A stretch of 64,000 nucleotides of DNA from Cellulomonas timonensis (lineage in GTDB: Bacteria > Actinomycetota > Actinomycetes > Actinomycetales > Cellulomonadaceae): NCBI RefSeq assembly GCF_900046455.1, contig NZ_FCOT01000009.1, positions 124,001-188,000 on the forward strand, in the 5' to 3' direction. The notes beneath the pieces were generated by a model. That model was not told where the DNA came from. It was given only the letters and a program-made list of their open reading frames with translations, and did no database searches. Below, piece by piece: positions 15,433 to 34,188 of this stretch; within the stretch, counting starts at the first letter, position 1, and every line of letters begins with the position of its first letter. A program made the position numbers and the translations under genes.

Positions 15433-16290
15433 TCAGCCGTCGTCGCGGCGCCGCCAGCGGAACGTCCGCACCCCCACCACCAGGCCCAGCACCAGCCACG
15501 CGCCCAGCACCGCCGCCGTGGCCCCGTGCTGCCACGAGCCTGAGACCTCGAAGGACTGCGCGCCCGCGGGCAGGAACACCGAGCGCATCCCCTGCGCCAT
15601 CCACTTGAGCGGGAACACCGACGCGACCTGCTGCATCCATGTCGGCAGGTCGTTGAAGACGAAGAACACCCCCGAGATGAACTGCAGCACCAGCACGATC
15701 GGGGTGACCACCGCGCTCGCGCTCCGCCCCGAGCGGGGCACGGAGGAAAACGCGACCCCGCATACGGTGCCCGTGGCGGTGCCGAGCACGAACACCCAGG
15801 CGAACACGGCCCACGAGGACGCGCTGCGGGGCATCGGGACGTCGAACGCCGTCGCCGCCAGCGCGAGCAGCAGCGCCGTCTGCACGATCGAGACCGCGAG
15901 CACCTGGCCGACTTTGCCGAGGAAGTACGCGCTCGCGGGCAGCGGCGTGCCGCGGAGCCGCTTGAGGGCGCCCTCGTCCCGCTCCGCGGCGATCATCAGC
16001 GCCACCGACTGGAAGCTCGAGAGCATCACCCCCGTCGCCACCATCCCCGGCAGGAAGTACTGCGCGTACGGGATGCCGGGCGACGGCCCCACCCGGCCGC
16101 CGTCCTGCCCGAAGACCGTCGAGAAGATCGCCAGCATGATCACCGGGTACGCGAAGATGAACACGATCGCGTCCCGCTCCCGGAAGAACAGGCGCACCTC
16201 GAACGCGGCGCGCGCGGCGCCCAGGCGCAGCACTCCCGGGAGCCGCCGGGAGCCGCCGGGCGGCGCTGTTCGCTGCGCGGCAGCGGTCAT
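15433..16290 (-). CDS. ABC-2 type transporter permease (DrrB-like)
   Basis: The 285-residue protein has six hydrophobic segments and the ABC-2 pattern (FFRERDAIVFIFAYPVIMLAI, then MVATGVMLSSFQSVAL and ERDEGALKRLRGTPL). Such permeases pair with a DrrA-type ATPase to export drugs or lipids across the cytoplasmic membrane. Its start overlaps the end of the ATPase gene by four bases, so the two are translationally coupled. Confidence 0.9.
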   Translation of the reverse strand: MTAAAQRTAPPGGSRRLPGVLRLGAARAAFEVRLFFRERDAIVFIFAYPVIMLAIFSTVFGQDGGRVGPSPGIPYAQYFLPGMVATGVMLSSFQSVALMIAAERDEGALKRLRGTPLPASAYFLGKVGQVLAVSIVQTALLLALAATAFDVPMPRSASSWAVFAWVFVLGTATGTVCGVAFSSVPRSGRSASAVVTPIVLVLQFISGVFFVFNDLPTWMQQVASVFPLKWMAQGMRSVFLPAGAQSFEVSGSWQHGATAAVLGAWLVLGLVVGVRTFRWRRRDDG

Positions 16291-17204
16291 CGGACCGGCT
16301 CCTCAGCCACCGCGGCGCCACCCGAGCCGTCCGAGCCGTCTGCGCCGCCGGTGCCGTCCGCCCCGATCAGGCTCAGGTAGACGTCCTCGAGGCTCGGCCG
16401 CAGCACCTGCAGGCCGGGGATCTCGGCGCCGGGGGCCCGCAGGGCGAGCTCGGCGACGGTCCGTGTGGGGTGGTCGGTGCGGACCTCGCGCGTCGAGCCG
16501 TCCTCCGTCCACCGCACGACGGCCTGCCGTGCGGCGCGTCCGCCCAGGTCGGCGGGAGCCCCGAGCGCCACCACCTGGCCGTCGCGCACCACCGCCACAC
16601 GGTCCGCGAGCTGTTCGGCCTCGTCGAGGTAATGCGTGGTGAGCAGCACCGTCGTGCCGCCATGCCGCAGGCCGGTGACGAGCTCCCAGAACGCGCGCCG
16701 CGCCTGCGGGTCGAACCCCGTGGTCGGCTCGTCGAGGAACAGCAGCTCCGGGTCGCCGACGATGCCCAGCGCGACGTCGACCCTGCGGCGTTGGCCGCCG
16801 GAGAGCCGCCGGCAGCGGGTCCGGGCCTTGTCCCGCAGGCCCACGGCGTCGATCGCCTCGTCGGGGTCCCGCGGCGCGGGGTAGTAGCCGGCGAAGTGCC
16901 GCACCAGCTCCTCGACGGTGGCCTCGGAGAGGTCGCGGGCGTCCTGCATGACGACGCCGATCCGGGAGCGCCATGCGCGGCCTGCCGTGGCCGGGTCCTC
17001 GCCGAGCACGCTCACCTGCCCGGCATCGCGGTCCCGGAATCCCTCGAGGATCTCGACGGTGGTGGTCTTCCCGGCGCCGTTGGGCCCGAGGATCGCGAAG
17101 ATCTCGCCGCGCCCCACCTCGAGGTCGAGGCCGTTGACGGCGTGCTTGTCGCCGTAGCGCTTGCGCAGGCCGCGAACGTCGACGGCGACGTCGGTGAGGG
17201 TCAT
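16287..17204 (-). CDS. ABC transporter ATP-binding protein (DrrA-like)
   Basis: The 305-residue ATPase has Walker A GPNGAGKTTT, signature LSGGQRRRVDVA, Walker B LLFLDEPTTGFD and a C-terminal extension typical of DrrA-type exporters, ending in a Gly/Asp-rich tail. It energises the permease encoded by the overlapping gene. I chose the ATG at 17204; CAGGCT lies 6 nt upstream with no ribosome site, a leaderless arrangement. The frame stays open to 17510, but the extra sequence is compositionally unlike protein. Confidence 0.93.
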   Translation of the reverse strand: MTLTDVAVDVRGLRKRYGDKHAVNGLDLEVGRGEIFAILGPNGAGKTTTVEILEGFRDRDAGQVSVLGEDPATAGRAWRSRIGVVMQDARDLSEATVEELVRHFAGYYPAPRDPDEAIDAVGLRDKARTRCRRLSGGQRRRVDVALGIVGDPELLFLDEPTTGFDPQARRAFWELVTGLRHGGTTVLLTTHYLDEAEQLADRVAVVRDGQVVALGAPADLGGRAARQAVVRWTEDGSTREVRTDHPTRTVAELALRAPGAEIPGLQVLRPSLEDVYLSLIGADGTGGADGSDGSGGAAVAEEPVR

Positions 17205-17252
17205 GCGCACAGCCTGGCGTGCCGTCGGCCCTCGCAATAGGCCTGACACGCG

Positions 17253-17287
17253 AGGAGGGGCCAGCCGGATGCCGGCTGGCCCCTCCT
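17253..17287 (-). terminator. Terminator of the aminotransferase gene
   Basis: A perfect 16-bp stem (17253-17268 with 17272-17287) closes a 3-nt ATG loop, beginning 18 nt past the aminotransferase stop. Confidence 0.85.
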
Positions 17288-17304
17288 GAGGTCGTGCGTG
17301 GCGC

Positions 17305-18537
17305 CTAGACGCCCTCGGCGAGCAGTCGCTGGATGCGCGTGACGCCCTCGACGAGGTCCTCGTCGCCCAGCGCGTAGGACAGGCGCAGGTAGCCGCTGGG
17401 CCCGAACGCCTCGCCGGGGACCACCGCCACCTCCGCCTGCTCGAGGATGAGCGCCGCCAGCTCCACCGAGTTCGTCGGGGTGACGCCGCGGATCGTGCGG
17501 CCGAGCACACCCTCCACCGACGGGTAGGCGTAGAAGGCGCCCTGCGGGGCAGGCAGCACCACGCCGTCGATGGCGGTCAGCATCTCCACCATCGTGCGGC
17601 GGCGACGGTCGAAGGCGGCGCGCATCTGCTCGACGGCGGACAGGTCGCCGGTGACCGCGGCGAGCGCGGCCCGCTGGGACACGTTCGCGACGTTGGAGGA
17701 CAGGTGCGACTGGAGGTTCGTCGCTGCCTTGATGACGTCCGTGGGCGCGATCATCCAGCCCACGCGCCAACCGGTCATCGCGTAGGTCTTCGCCACGCCG
17801 TTGAGCACGATCGTGGTGTCGGCGAGCTCGGGCACGGCGCGGACGATGGGCGTGAACACCGCGTCGTCGTAGGTCAGGTGCTCGTAGATCTCGTCGGTGA
17901 TGACCCAGATCCCGTGCTCCAGCGCCCAGCGGCCGATCTCGGCGGTCTGCTCGGGGGAGTACACGGCGCCCGTGGGGTTCGAGGGCGAGCAGAACAGCAG
18001 CACCTTGGTGCGCTCGGTGCGCGCCGCCTCGAGCTGCTCCACCGTCACCAGGTAGCCCTGGTCGACGCCTGCGACGACCTCGACGGGCACGCCGCCTGCG
18101 AGCCGGATGGCCTCGGGGTAGGTGGTCCAGTAGGGGGCCGGCAGGAGCACCTCGTCGCCGGGGTCGACGATCGAGGCGAACGCCTGGTAGACGGCCTGCT
18201 TGCCGCCGTTGGTGACCAGCACGCTGCCGGGCGAGACCTCGTAGCCCGAGTCGCGCAGCGTCTTCGCCGCGATGCCCTCGCGCAGCGCCGGCAGCCCGGC
18301 GGTGGGGGAGTAGCGGTGTGAGGCGGGCTCGCGGGCGGCGGCGACTGCTGCCTCGACGATGTAGTCGGGCGGCGGGAAGTCGGGCTCGCCGGCCCCGAAC
18401 CCGATCACCGGGCGCCCCGCCGCCTTCAGTGCCTTCGCCTTCGCGTCGACGGCGAGCGTCGCGGACTCGGCGATGGCGGCGACACGGGTGGAGACGCGGG
18501 ACCGGGGTGGGATCGTGTTCTGGGTCACGAGGGCCAT
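17305..18537 (-). CDS. aspC: Pyridoxal-phosphate aminotransferase, aspartate aminotransferase type I
   Basis: The 410-residue fold-type I enzyme matches bacterial class I-beta aspartate (and prephenate) aminotransferases: [13 protein letters not shown], the cofactor-binding [18 protein letters not shown] and the Schiff-base lysine in [16 protein letters not shown] (about residue 249). It transfers the amino group between aspartate and 2-oxoglutarate in the cytosol; prephenate activity cannot be excluded. I chose the ATG at 18537 (MALVTQNT); no clear ribosome site is seen. It is divergent from the tRNA-Trp–secE unit. Confidence 0.9.
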   Translation of the reverse strand: MALVTQNTIPPRSRVSTRVAAIAESATLAVDAKAKALKAAGRPVIGFGAGEPDFPPPDYIVEAAVAAAREPASHRYSPTAGLPALREGIAAKTLRDSGYEVSPGSVLVTNGGKQAVYQAFASIVDPGDEVLLPAPYWTTYPEAIRLAGGVPVEVVAGVDQGYLVTVEQLEAARTERTKVLLFCSPSNPTGAVYSPEQTAEIGRWALEHGIWVITDEIYEHLTYDDAVFTPIVRAVPELADTTIVLNGVAKTYAMTGWRVGWMIAPTDVIKAATNLQSHLSSNVANVSQRAALAAVTGDLSAVEQMRAAFDRRRRTMVEMLTAIDGVVLPAPQGAFYAYPSVEGVLGRTIRGVTPTNSVELAALILEQAEVAVVPGEAFGPSGYLRLSYALGDEDLVEGVTRIQRLLAEGV

Positions 18538-18637
18538 CCTCGCAGACGCGGCACGCGTGATGGAGGCAAGTGGGCCCCATCGGGGGACGCCGCGGAGGGT
18601 CTCGCCCAGGGGCCGGGCGCCGTCCCTCGAGGGCCGG

Positions 18638-18667
18638 TTCGACCCACGGTCATGTCTCGCGTACAGT
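18638..18667 (+). promoter_or_regulatory. Promoter for tRNA-Trp–secE–nusG
   Basis: TTCGAC (18638-18643), 18 bp, TACAGT (18662-18667). It lies about 105 nt before tRNA-Trp in the 235-nt gap after the divergent aminotransferase gene; nothing else was seen in that gap. Confidence 0.6.
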
Positions 18668-18772
18668 GGAGCCCCGGCGGTTGACGTCCGCCATGATGAG
18701 CCGTGCCCGCAGACCGTCGCCCTCACCGGCCGGGACGCGTGTGGCCCACCATGGCGTGTCGAAGGTCGCCGT

Positions 18773-18845
18773 AGGGCAGTGGCGCAATTGGTAGCGCACC
18801 GGTCTCCAAAACCGGCGGTTGCGAGTTCGAGTCTCGCCTGCCCTG
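18773..18845 (+). tRNA. tRNA-Trp (CCA)
   Basis: A 73-nt tRNA. AGGGCAG (18773-18779) pairs with CTGCCCT (18838-18844), with discriminator G18845. The anticodon stem CCGGT/ACCGG encloses CTCCAAA with anticodon CCA at 18806-18808. The 3' CCA is not encoded. The trnW–secE–nusG–rplK–rplA order is conserved in actinobacteria. Confidence 0.97.
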
Positions 18846-18857
18846 CGCACGCGGTCA

Positions 18858-18880
18858 CGGTCCGGCTCACAGTCGGACCG
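18858..18880 (+). other. Short hairpin between tRNA-Trp and secE
   Basis: A 7-bp stem (18858-18864 with 18874-18880) closes a 9-nt loop. It is more likely a processing or spacing structure than a strong terminator, since secE has no other evident promoter. Confidence 0.4.
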
Positions 18881-18943
18881 GCGCCGCGACCCGGCACGTT
18901 CCGGGACGCAGCGCACCACACGACGAACACGTAGGGGACAGCT

Positions 18944-19234
18944 GTGAGCGAATCCGCACCTGCCGCGGCGTCCGACGCCGGCGGTTCCGCATCGCGGACG
19001 GACCGGCCGAAGCCGGTCAGTGGCGACGGTCAGGACCGCCGCGGGCTTTTCGCGCGCATCGCGCTCTTCATCCGCCAGGTGGTCGGCGAGCTCAAGAAGG
19101 TCGTCCGCCCCACGCGTTCGGAGCTGATCACCTACACCGGCGTCGTGCTGGTGTTCGTCGTGATCGTGATGGCGTTCGTCACCGTGGTGGACCTCGGCGT
19201 CGGCAAGCTCAGCTTCTGGGTCTTCGGAGGCTGA
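18944..19234 (+). CDS. secE: Preprotein translocase subunit SecE
   Basis: The 96-residue protein has a hydrophilic N-terminus of about 35 residues, the amphipathic SecE motif ([20 protein letters not shown]) and one C-terminal membrane helix ([19 protein letters not shown]). It clamps SecY in the translocon. The GTG start follows AGGGGA. It is followed 72 nt later by nusG. Confidence 0.96.
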   Translation: MSESAPAAASDAGGSASRTDRPKPVSGDGQDRRGLFARIALFIRQVVGELKKVVRPTRSELITYTGVVLVFVVIVMAFVTVVDLGVGKLSFWVFGG

Positions 19235-19306
19235 CGCACCACCCCAGGTCGGGCGGCCCCCGTCCACCCGTTCTGCAGGACAGTCGTTGAGAAAGCAGGT
19301 TCGCAC

Positions 19307-20143
19307 GTGTCGTACGAGTCGCAGGAACCCGAGCAGGGCACTGCCGAGACGGAGCTCGAGGACGCCCTGGCGTCGGTCGAGGCGGTCGAGGCGCCCGCCG
19401 CAGGTTCTGCCGACGCCGTCGAGACCGTCGAGGCCGCTGACGAGAGCGTGACGGACGAGTCGGACGAGGACGAGCCGGCAGAAGACGCGCCGGCCGAGGA
19501 CGAGTCGACGGAGGGCGAGGCTGAGGCCGAGGCCGACGTCGAGGAGGACCCGGTCGCGGCGTTCAAGGCCCAGCTCCGCTCGCAGCCGGGTGACTGGTAT
19601 GTCATCCACTCCTACGCGGGGTACGAGAACCGGGTGAAGGCGAACCTGGAGAACCGGACCCAGAGCCTCAACATGGAGGAGTACATCCACCAGGTCGAGG
19701 TGCCCATGGAGGAGGTCACGGAGATCAAGAACGCGCAGCGCAAGGTCGTGCGCCGCGTGCGGATCCCCGGCTACGTCCTGGTGCGCATGGACCTCACCGA
19801 CGAGTCGTGGGGCGCCGTGCGCCACACGCCCGGCGTGACCGGCTTCGTGGGCCACACCCACCAGCCCGTGCCGCTGACGCTCGACGAGGTCTTCTCGATG
19901 CTCGCCCCCACGCTGGAGCCCGCGAAGCCGTCGGCAGGCGGGGCCGCTGGCCGCGCAGCCGCCGAGATCAAGGTCGACTTCACGGTCGGCGAGTCGGTCA
20001 CCGTCACGGACGGCCCGTTCGACACGCTGCCCGCCACCATCTCCGAGATCAACCCCGAGAGCCAGAAGCTCAAGGTGCTCGTCTCGATCTTCGGCCGGGA
20101 GACCCCGGTCGAGCTGTCGTTCAGCCAGGTCGCCAAGATCTGA
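19307..20143 (+). CDS. nusG: Transcription termination/antitermination protein NusG
   Basis: The 278-residue protein has a long acidic N-terminal extension (about 80 residues of Glu, Asp and Ala), an NGN domain from about residue 88 ([20 protein letters not shown]) and a C-terminal KOW domain ([12 protein letters not shown] to the end). NusG binds RNA polymerase and links it to Rho and to the ribosome. The acidic extension is usual in actinobacterial NusG, where lengths exceed the E. coli protein by about 90 residues. GTG start after AGCAGG. Confidence 0.97.
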   Translation: MSYESQEPEQGTAETELEDALASVEAVEAPAAGSADAVETVEAADESVTDESDEDEPAEDAPAEDESTEGEAEAEADVEEDPVAAFKAQLRSQPGDWYVIHSYAGYENRVKANLENRTQSLNMEEYIHQVEVPMEEVTEIKNAQRKVVRRVRIPGYVLVRMDLTDESWGAVRHTPGVTGFVGHTHQPVPLTLDEVFSMLAPTLEPAKPSAGGAAGRAAAEIKVDFTVGESVTVTDGPFDTLPATISEINPESQKLKVLVSIFGRETPVELSFSQVAKI

Positions 20144-20221
20144 GGCTGACACCCCACCGACGGCGTCGCGCGGCGCCGTCGGCCGCGCAAGTCACCTGAA
20201 GTTCACGAAGAAGGACCCGAC

Positions 20222-20653
20222 ATGCCTCCCAAGAAGAAGGTCACCGGCCTGATCAAGCTCCAGATCAAGGCTGGGGCTGCCACGCCGGCGCCGCCGATCG
20301 GACCCGCGCTGGGTCAGCACGGCGTCAACATCATGGAGTTCTGCAAGGCGTACAACGCCGCGACCGAGTCGCAGCGTGGGGACGTCGTGCCCGTGGAGAT
20401 CACGGTCTACGAAGACCGCTCCTTCACGTTCATCACGAAGACCCCGCCGGCCGCCGAGCTCATCAAGAAGGCCGCAGGCGTCGCCAAGGGCTCGCCGACC
20501 CCGCACACGGTGAAGGTCGCCACGCTGTCGGCCGACCAGGTGCGCGAGATCGCCAGCACCAAGCTGGTCGACCTCAACGCGAACGACCTGGCCGCCGCCG
20601 AGAAGATCATCGCCGGCACCGCCCGGTCCATGGGCATCACCGTCCAGGGCTGA
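20222..20653 (+). CDS. rplK: 50S ribosomal protein L11
   Basis: The 143-residue protein has the canonical L11 N-terminus ([18 protein letters not shown], then [19 protein letters not shown]) with the proline-rich region that contacts thiopeptides, and the 23S-binding C-terminal domain. Part of the GTPase-associated centre. It lies 78 nt after nusG and 80 nt before rplA. Confidence 0.98.
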   Translation: MPPKKKVTGLIKLQIKAGAATPAPPIGPALGQHGVNIMEFCKAYNAATESQRGDVVPVEITVYEDRSFTFITKTPPAAELIKKAAGVAKGSPTPHTVKVATLSADQVREIASTKLVDLNANDLAAAEKIIAGTARSMGITVQG

Positions 20654-20733
20654 CCAGCACCACCCGAGAAGTGCAGTGGCAGGGCCATGTGCGGCCCGAC
20701 GACCACGACTGCTGACCAAGGAGAACCAAGCAG

Positions 20734-21453
20734 ATGGCAAAGCACAGCAAGGCGTACAACGCCGCGCTCGAGAAGATCGAGCCGAACAAGGTCTACTCGC
20801 CGCTCGAGGCCGTGCGCCTCGCGCAGGCCACGTCGACGACGAAGTACGACGCGACCGTTGAGGTGGCCTTCCGCCTCGGCGTCGACCCCCGCAAGGCGGA
20901 CCAGATGGTCCGTGGCACCGTGAACCTGCCGCACGGCACCGGCAAGACCGCTCGGGTCCTGGTCTTCGCGACGGGTGAGCGTGCTGAGCAGGCTCGGGCC
21001 GCGGGCGCCGACATCGTCGGTGGCGACGAGCTCATCGAGAAGGTCGCCGCGGGCTACACGGACTTCGACTCCGCTGTCGCCACGCCCGACCTCATGGGCA
21101 AGGTCGGCCGCCTCGGAAAGGTGCTGGGCCCGCGCGGGCTCATGCCGAACCCGAAGACCGGCACGGTCACGATGGACGTCGCGAAGGCTGTGACGGACAT
21201 CAAGGGCGGGAAGATCGAGTTCCGCGTGGACAAGCACGGGAACCTCCACTTCATCATCGGCAAGACGTCGTTCTCCGACACGCAGCTCGTGGAGAACTAC
21301 GCCGCCGCGCTGGACGAGGTCCTGCGTCTGAAGCCCGCCAGCTCGAAGGGCCGCTACATCACGAAGGCGACGTTCTCGACGACGAACGGCCCCGGCATCC
21401 TGGTCGACCAGAACAAGGTGCGGAACCTGACGCTCGAGGACGACGAGGCCTGA
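20734..21453 (+). CDS. rplA: 50S ribosomal protein L1
   Basis: The 239-residue protein has the L1 signature ([20 protein letters not shown]) and the usual two-domain layout. It forms the L1 stalk that handles deacylated tRNA. ATG follows AAGGAG. A strong hairpin follows the gene. Confidence 0.98.
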   Translation: MAKHSKAYNAALEKIEPNKVYSPLEAVRLAQATSTTKYDATVEVAFRLGVDPRKADQMVRGTVNLPHGTGKTARVLVFATGERAEQARAAGADIVGGDELIEKVAAGYTDFDSAVATPDLMGKVGRLGKVLGPRGLMPNPKTGTVTMDVAKAVTDIKGGKIEFRVDKHGNLHFIIGKTSFSDTQLVENYAAALDEVLRLKPASSKGRYITKATFSTTNGPGILVDQNKVRNLTLEDDEA

Positions 21454-21470
21454 TTCCTCACCGTCTCATC

Positions 21471-21504
21471 GCAGGGCCCGGTCCGTTCGCGGACCGGGCC
21501 CTGC
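21471..21504 (+). terminator. Terminator of the rplK–rplA unit
   Basis: A perfect 15-bp stem (21471-21485 with 21490-21504) closes a TTCG tetraloop, 18 nt after the rplA stop. It resembles the tuf terminator in sequence. Confidence 0.9.
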
Positions 21505-21539
21505 GTGCGTCCCGGGCGGTCCGGCCCGGCGGCCGCGAT

Positions 21540-21568
21540 TTGGCCCTCCGCCGCTCGTGACGTATGGT
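21540..21568 (+). promoter_or_regulatory. Promoter for rplJ–rplL
   Basis: TTGGCC (21540-21545), 17 bp, TATGGT (21563-21568), with expected start near 21575. It lies just after the rplA terminator and before the L10 leader. Confidence 0.65.
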
Positions 21569-21574
21569 GAGTGC

Positions 21575-21787
21575 GCCCAAGACCGCCGGTCGTCGGCCTC
21601 CGCACCGTGTTCGCTATAGCGAGCGCAGCCGCGGGAGCCGCCCGAAGTCCCGCAACTGCGGAGGCCAGCGCAGGTGAGAGATTCGAGCCGCATGTAGTTC
21701 TGTGCCTTCGAGCCCCGCGCCTGCGCGGGGCTCTTGTCATGTGCGGGGTGAGGGACGATCGGTGGCACCACCACCGGAAGGATTGCC
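21575..21787 (+). ncRNA. L10 leader (ribosomal protein autoregulatory 5' UTR)
   Basis: The roughly 210-nt untranslated region has the length, position and content expected of the L10 leader that L10(L12)4 binds to repress rplJL. It contains GC-rich paired segments and an internal short AU-rich part (TTCGCTATAGCGA). Assignment to the L10-leader family is by position and layout; the kink-turn was not modelled. Confidence 0.7.
21710..21737 (+). terminator. Attenuator-like hairpin in the L10 leader
   Basis: GAGCCCCGCG (21710-21719) pairs perfectly with CGCGGGGCTC (21724-21733) and is followed by TTGT. This is the only hairpin in the region with a trace of a U-tract, and it stands 50 nt before rplJ, as expected for attenuation of rplJL. 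Confidence 0.75.
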
Positions 21788-22321
21788 ATGGCGAGGCCGG
21801 ACAAGGCAGCCGCAGTCGCAGAGCTCACGGACGCGTTCCGTGACTCGAACGCGGCCGTGCTGACCGAGTACCGCGGGCTCACCGTCGCCCAGCTCAAGCA
21901 GCTGCGGCGCGCGCTCAGCGGCAACGCAACCTACGCCGTGGTGAAGAACACGCTGACGGCCATCGCCGCCAAGCAGGCCGGCATCGAGAGCCTCGACGCC
22001 GACCTCCAGGGCCCCTCGGCCATCGCCTTCGTCACCGGTGACCCGGTGGAGGCAGCCAAGGGTCTGCGTGACTTCGCCAAGGCGAACCCCGCGCTGGTCA
22101 TCAAGGGTGGTGTCCTCGACGGACGCGCCCTGACCGCTGCGGAGATCAACACCCTCGCGGACCTCGAGTCCCGCGAGGTCCTGCTGGCCAAGACGGCCGG
22201 CGTGCTCAAGGCGTCGCTGTTCCAGGCGGCGTACCTCTTCACGGCGCCCGCAGCCCAGGCTGTGCGCACCGTCGACGCCCTGCGCGCCAAGCGCGAGGAG
22301 TCGTCCGAAGAAGCAGCCTGA
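21788..22321 (+). CDS. rplJ: 50S ribosomal protein L10
   Basis: The 177-residue protein starts [13 protein letters not shown] and contains [18 protein letters not shown] and YAVVKNTL, typical of L10. Its C-terminal helix anchors the L7/L12 dimers to the ribosomal stalk. ATG follows GGAAGG. It is co-transcribed with rplL. Confidence 0.98.
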   Translation: MARPDKAAAVAELTDAFRDSNAAVLTEYRGLTVAQLKQLRRALSGNATYAVVKNTLTAIAAKQAGIESLDADLQGPSAIAFVTGDPVEAAKGLRDFAKANPALVIKGGVLDGRALTAAEINTLADLESREVLLAKTAGVLKASLFQAAYLFTAPAAQAVRTVDALRAKREESSEEAA

Positions 22322-22402
22322 GCCACCCGGCCCAGCAGCTCGAACCCCCCGCTTGCGCCGACCACCGAGGTCGGCGGGCACGACATGGAAGGACACGCCA
22401 TC

Positions 22403-22789
22403 ATGGCGAAGCTCACGACTGACGAGCTCATCAGCGCATTCAAGGAGCTCACGCTCATCGAGCTCTCCGAGTTCGTGAAGGCCTTCGAGGAGACCTTCGA
22501 GGTCACCGCTGCCGCTCCGGTCGCCGTCGCGGCCGCCCCGGCCGCCGGTGGCGGCGACGCCGCTGCCGAGGAGGAGAAGGACGAGTTCGACGTCGTCCTC
22601 GAGGGCGTCGGCGAGAAGAAGATCCAGGTCATCAAGGAGGTGCGCGCCCTCACGAGCCTCGGCCTGAAGGAGGCCAAGGACCTCGTGGACGCCGCCCCCA
22701 AGGCCGTCCTGGAGGGTGTCAACAAGGAGGCCGCCGAGAAGGCCAAGGCCGCTCTCGAGGGCGCTGGCGCCACCGTCGTCCTCAAGTGA
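22403..22789 (+). CDS. rplL: 50S ribosomal protein L7/L12
   Basis: The 128-residue acidic protein has the N-terminal dimerisation domain ([20 protein letters not shown]), an Ala-rich hinge of about residues 36-55 and the factor-binding C-terminal domain ([20 protein letters not shown]). I chose the ATG at 22403, 9 nt after GGAAGGA; an ATG 18 nt earlier is less likely. Confidence 0.98.
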   Translation: MAKLTTDELISAFKELTLIELSEFVKAFEETFEVTAAAPVAVAAAPAAGGGDAAAEEEKDEFDVVLEGVGEKKIQVIKEVRALTSLGLKEAKDLVDAAPKAVLEGVNKEAAEKAKAALEGAGATVVLK

Positions 22790-22851
22790 CCTGCGTCCTC
22801 GCGGCGTGGTGACACACCGCGAGGAACCCTCCGTGAGGAGGGCCTGACGCG

Positions 22852-22888
22852 ACGAGACCCGCACTCTCCTCGAGGGTGCGGGTCTCGT
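22852..22888 (+). terminator. Terminator of rplJ–rplL
   Basis: A perfect 13-bp stem (22852-22864 with 22876-22888) has an 11-nt loop that is itself partly self-complementary. The 379-nt space from rplL to rpoB holds this hairpin, a promoter and the rpoB leader, and no gene. Confidence 0.85.
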
Positions 22889-22979
22889 GCTCTGCAGGTC
22901 GACTGCCGTGTCGTGGGGCTCAGAAGCCCTGGCGTCCGCGTGGTCAGATGGCTTGCGGTCTCACGCTCTGTGTCCGGGC

Positions 22980-23024
22980 TGGACAGGTCTATTCAGAGCG
23001 TATACGCTAGCGCTTTGCGCTGGC
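22980..23024 (+). promoter_or_regulatory. Promoter for rpoB–rpoC with a start-site hairpin
   Basis: TGGACA (22980-22985), 17 bp, TACGCT (23003-23008). A near-perfect 8-bp hairpin (23006-23013 with 23017-23024, loop TTT, one G-T pair) spans the -10 edge and the expected start. The leader is about 150 nt. Confidence 0.7.
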
Positions 23025-23168
23025 TTGTGCCTGCAAACCGACCCCGACCCCGTACTGCCATCGCCATGCGCGCGCTCAGAGTGCGCGTCCGGTCCAGGGT
23101 AGGGGACAGGTGAGCAGATGGCACGTCCCGCGCACAGCGTGCACTCGATCCGCAGGGAAGGACCCCTC

Positions 23169-26678
<3,510 letters not shown>

Positions 26679-26802
26679 GGTCGAGCCTCGGCCCGGTGAC
26701 CGTCATCCGTGACGGGCCGGGCCGGGGCCGACACCACCCAGCAGCACCCTCCATCCGCCGGCCGCCCACGCGGCGCCGGCAAGCGAAGGAAGTAGGACCC
26801 CC

Positions 26803-30672
<3,870 letters not shown>

Positions 30673-30693
30673 CGTCTGCCTGACCCGCACCAC

Positions 30694-30734
30694 ATGACTG
30701 GGGCCCACCGCGCGCAGCGGTGGGCCCCAGTCAT
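30694..30734 (+). terminator. Terminator of rpoB–rpoC
   Basis: A perfect 18-bp stem (30694-30711 with 30717-30734) with a 5-nt loop, starting 21 nt after the rpoC stop. It is the longest hairpin in the window. Confidence 0.92.
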
Positions 30735-30787
30735 GCGTCTGGCGCAGGCCGCCCGAGCGGGCGCGCGGTGTACGGTGTCCTGTTGCT

Positions 30788-30816
30788 TTGACGGACTTGG
30801 GTCCCGCCGGTAACGT
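30788..30816 (+). promoter_or_regulatory. Promoter of the str operon
   Basis: TTGACG (30788-30793), 17 bp, TAACGT (30811-30816): the best sigma-70-like match in the window. It implies a leader of about 310 nt before rpsL. Confidence 0.8.
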
Positions 30817-30822
30817 TAGAGA

Positions 30823-31133
30823 CCGTGCCCGCGCCGTCGGGCCCTCGTGCGTGCACGTCCCCGGACACATCAGGACATTGCGAACTGATCCGGGGTGTGC
30901 CGGGTGGAGAAGCGATCCGCCGCGTGCGACACACAGTCGATGAGAAGTCGACGTGTGCCGCCTTGCGGAGATCGGTCGACACGCCCGGGCGCGGGGGTCG
31001 GTGCGGGAGGAAAGGCCTGAGGGCTTCGCACGTGCGTGTCGCGCTTGTCGCGGCACGGGCGGGCGGCAGTGCCTCCACCAGACCGGGCTAGGACCTGGTT
31101 GACCAGAGACTCACCTACAGACTCGGAGACGTA
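30823..31133 (+). other. Long structured 5' leader of the str operon
   Basis: About 310 nt without a gene. A bulged 10-bp hairpin is visible at 30930-30957 (CACAC-A-GTCGA paired with TCGAC-GTGTG, loop 30941-30947). It is followed at 30977-31001 by a 25-nt element that recurs in the rpsJ leader with one mismatch. The element can fold, with two bulges, through CGAC/GTCG and CCCG/CGGG. I know no named riboswitch that matches. Confidence 0.55.
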
Positions 31134-31508
31134 GTGCCTACGATCCAGCAGCTGGTCCGCAAGGGCCGGCAGCCGAAGACCAATAAGTCGAAGACTCCCG
31201 CGCTCAAGGGCAGCCCGCAGCGCCGCGGTGTGTGCACCCGCGTCTACACGACCACCCCGAAGAAGCCGAACTCGGCTCTCCGCAAGGTCGCGCGCGTCAA
31301 GCTGTCCAGCGGCATCGAGGTCACCGCGTACATCCCGGGTGTCGGCCACAACCTGCAGGAGCACTCGATCGTGCTCGTCCGCGGCGGTCGTGTGAAGGAC
31401 CTCCCCGGTGTTCGTTACAAGATCGTCCGTGGCGCGCTCGACACGCAGGGCGTGAAGAACCGCAAGCAGGCTCGCAGCCGTTACGGCGCGAAGAAGGGCA
31501 GCAACTGA
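31134..31508 (+). CDS. rpsL: 30S ribosomal protein S12
   Basis: The 124-residue protein has the S12 core [18 protein letters not shown] and [10 protein letters not shown]. Lys43 and Lys88, whose change gives streptomycin resistance in mycobacteria, are present, so sensitivity is predicted. It acts in decoding. GTG start; its TGA overlaps the rpsG ATG by one base. Confidence 0.98.
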   Translation: MPTIQQLVRKGRQPKTNKSKTPALKGSPQRRGVCTRVYTTTPKKPNSALRKVARVKLSSGIEVTAYIPGVGHNLQEHSIVLVRGGRVKDLPGVRYKIVRGALDTQGVKNRKQARSRYGAKKGSN

Positions 31509-31978
31509 TGCCTCGCAAGGGTCCGGCCCCGAAGCGGCCGCTCATCGTCGACCCGGTCTACGGATCGCCCGTCGTCACGCAGCTCATCAACAAGGTCCTC
31601 CTGGACGGCAAGAAGTCTGTCGCCGAGTCGATCGTCTACGGCGCCCTCGAGGGTGTCCGTGAGAAGACGCAGGGCGACCCGGTCGTCGTGCTCAAGCGTG
31701 CGCTCGAGAACGTGCGCCCCGCCCTCGAGGTGCGTTCGCGCCGCGTCGGTGGCGCCACCTACCAGGTGCCCGTCGAGGTCCGCCCCGTGCGCTCCACGAC
31801 GCTCGCGCTGCGCTGGCTCACCGACTACTCGCGGGCCCGCCGCGAGAAGACGATGACCGAGCGCCTCATGAACGAGATCCTCGACGCCAGCAACGGCCTG
31901 GGCGCAGCGGTCAAGCGCCGCGAGGACATGCACAAGATGGCCGAGTCCAACAAGGCGTTCGCGCACTACCGCTGGTGA
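31508..31978 (+). CDS. rpsG: 30S ribosomal protein S7
   Basis: The 156-residue protein starts [19 protein letters not shown] and has the usual S7 length and content ([26 protein letters not shown]). It organises the 30S head near the E site. The ATG overlaps the rpsL stop as TGATG, implying coupled translation. Confidence 0.98.
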   Translation: MPRKGPAPKRPLIVDPVYGSPVVTQLINKVLLDGKKSVAESIVYGALEGVREKTQGDPVVVLKRALENVRPALEVRSRRVGGATYQVPVEVRPVRSTTLALRWLTDYSRARREKTMTERLMNEILDASNGLGAAVKRREDMHKMAESNKAFAHYRW

Positions 31979-32026
31979 TCCCCGCGGACCGCGAACTTCC
32001 GAGCCAACCGACAAGGGGCTGAACAC

Positions 32027-34129
<2,103 letters not shown>

Positions 34130-34188
34130 GTCCCACAGGTCGCAACCTGTAGTAACACCACACAACCGACCCGTAGGACCGCGCGCTC

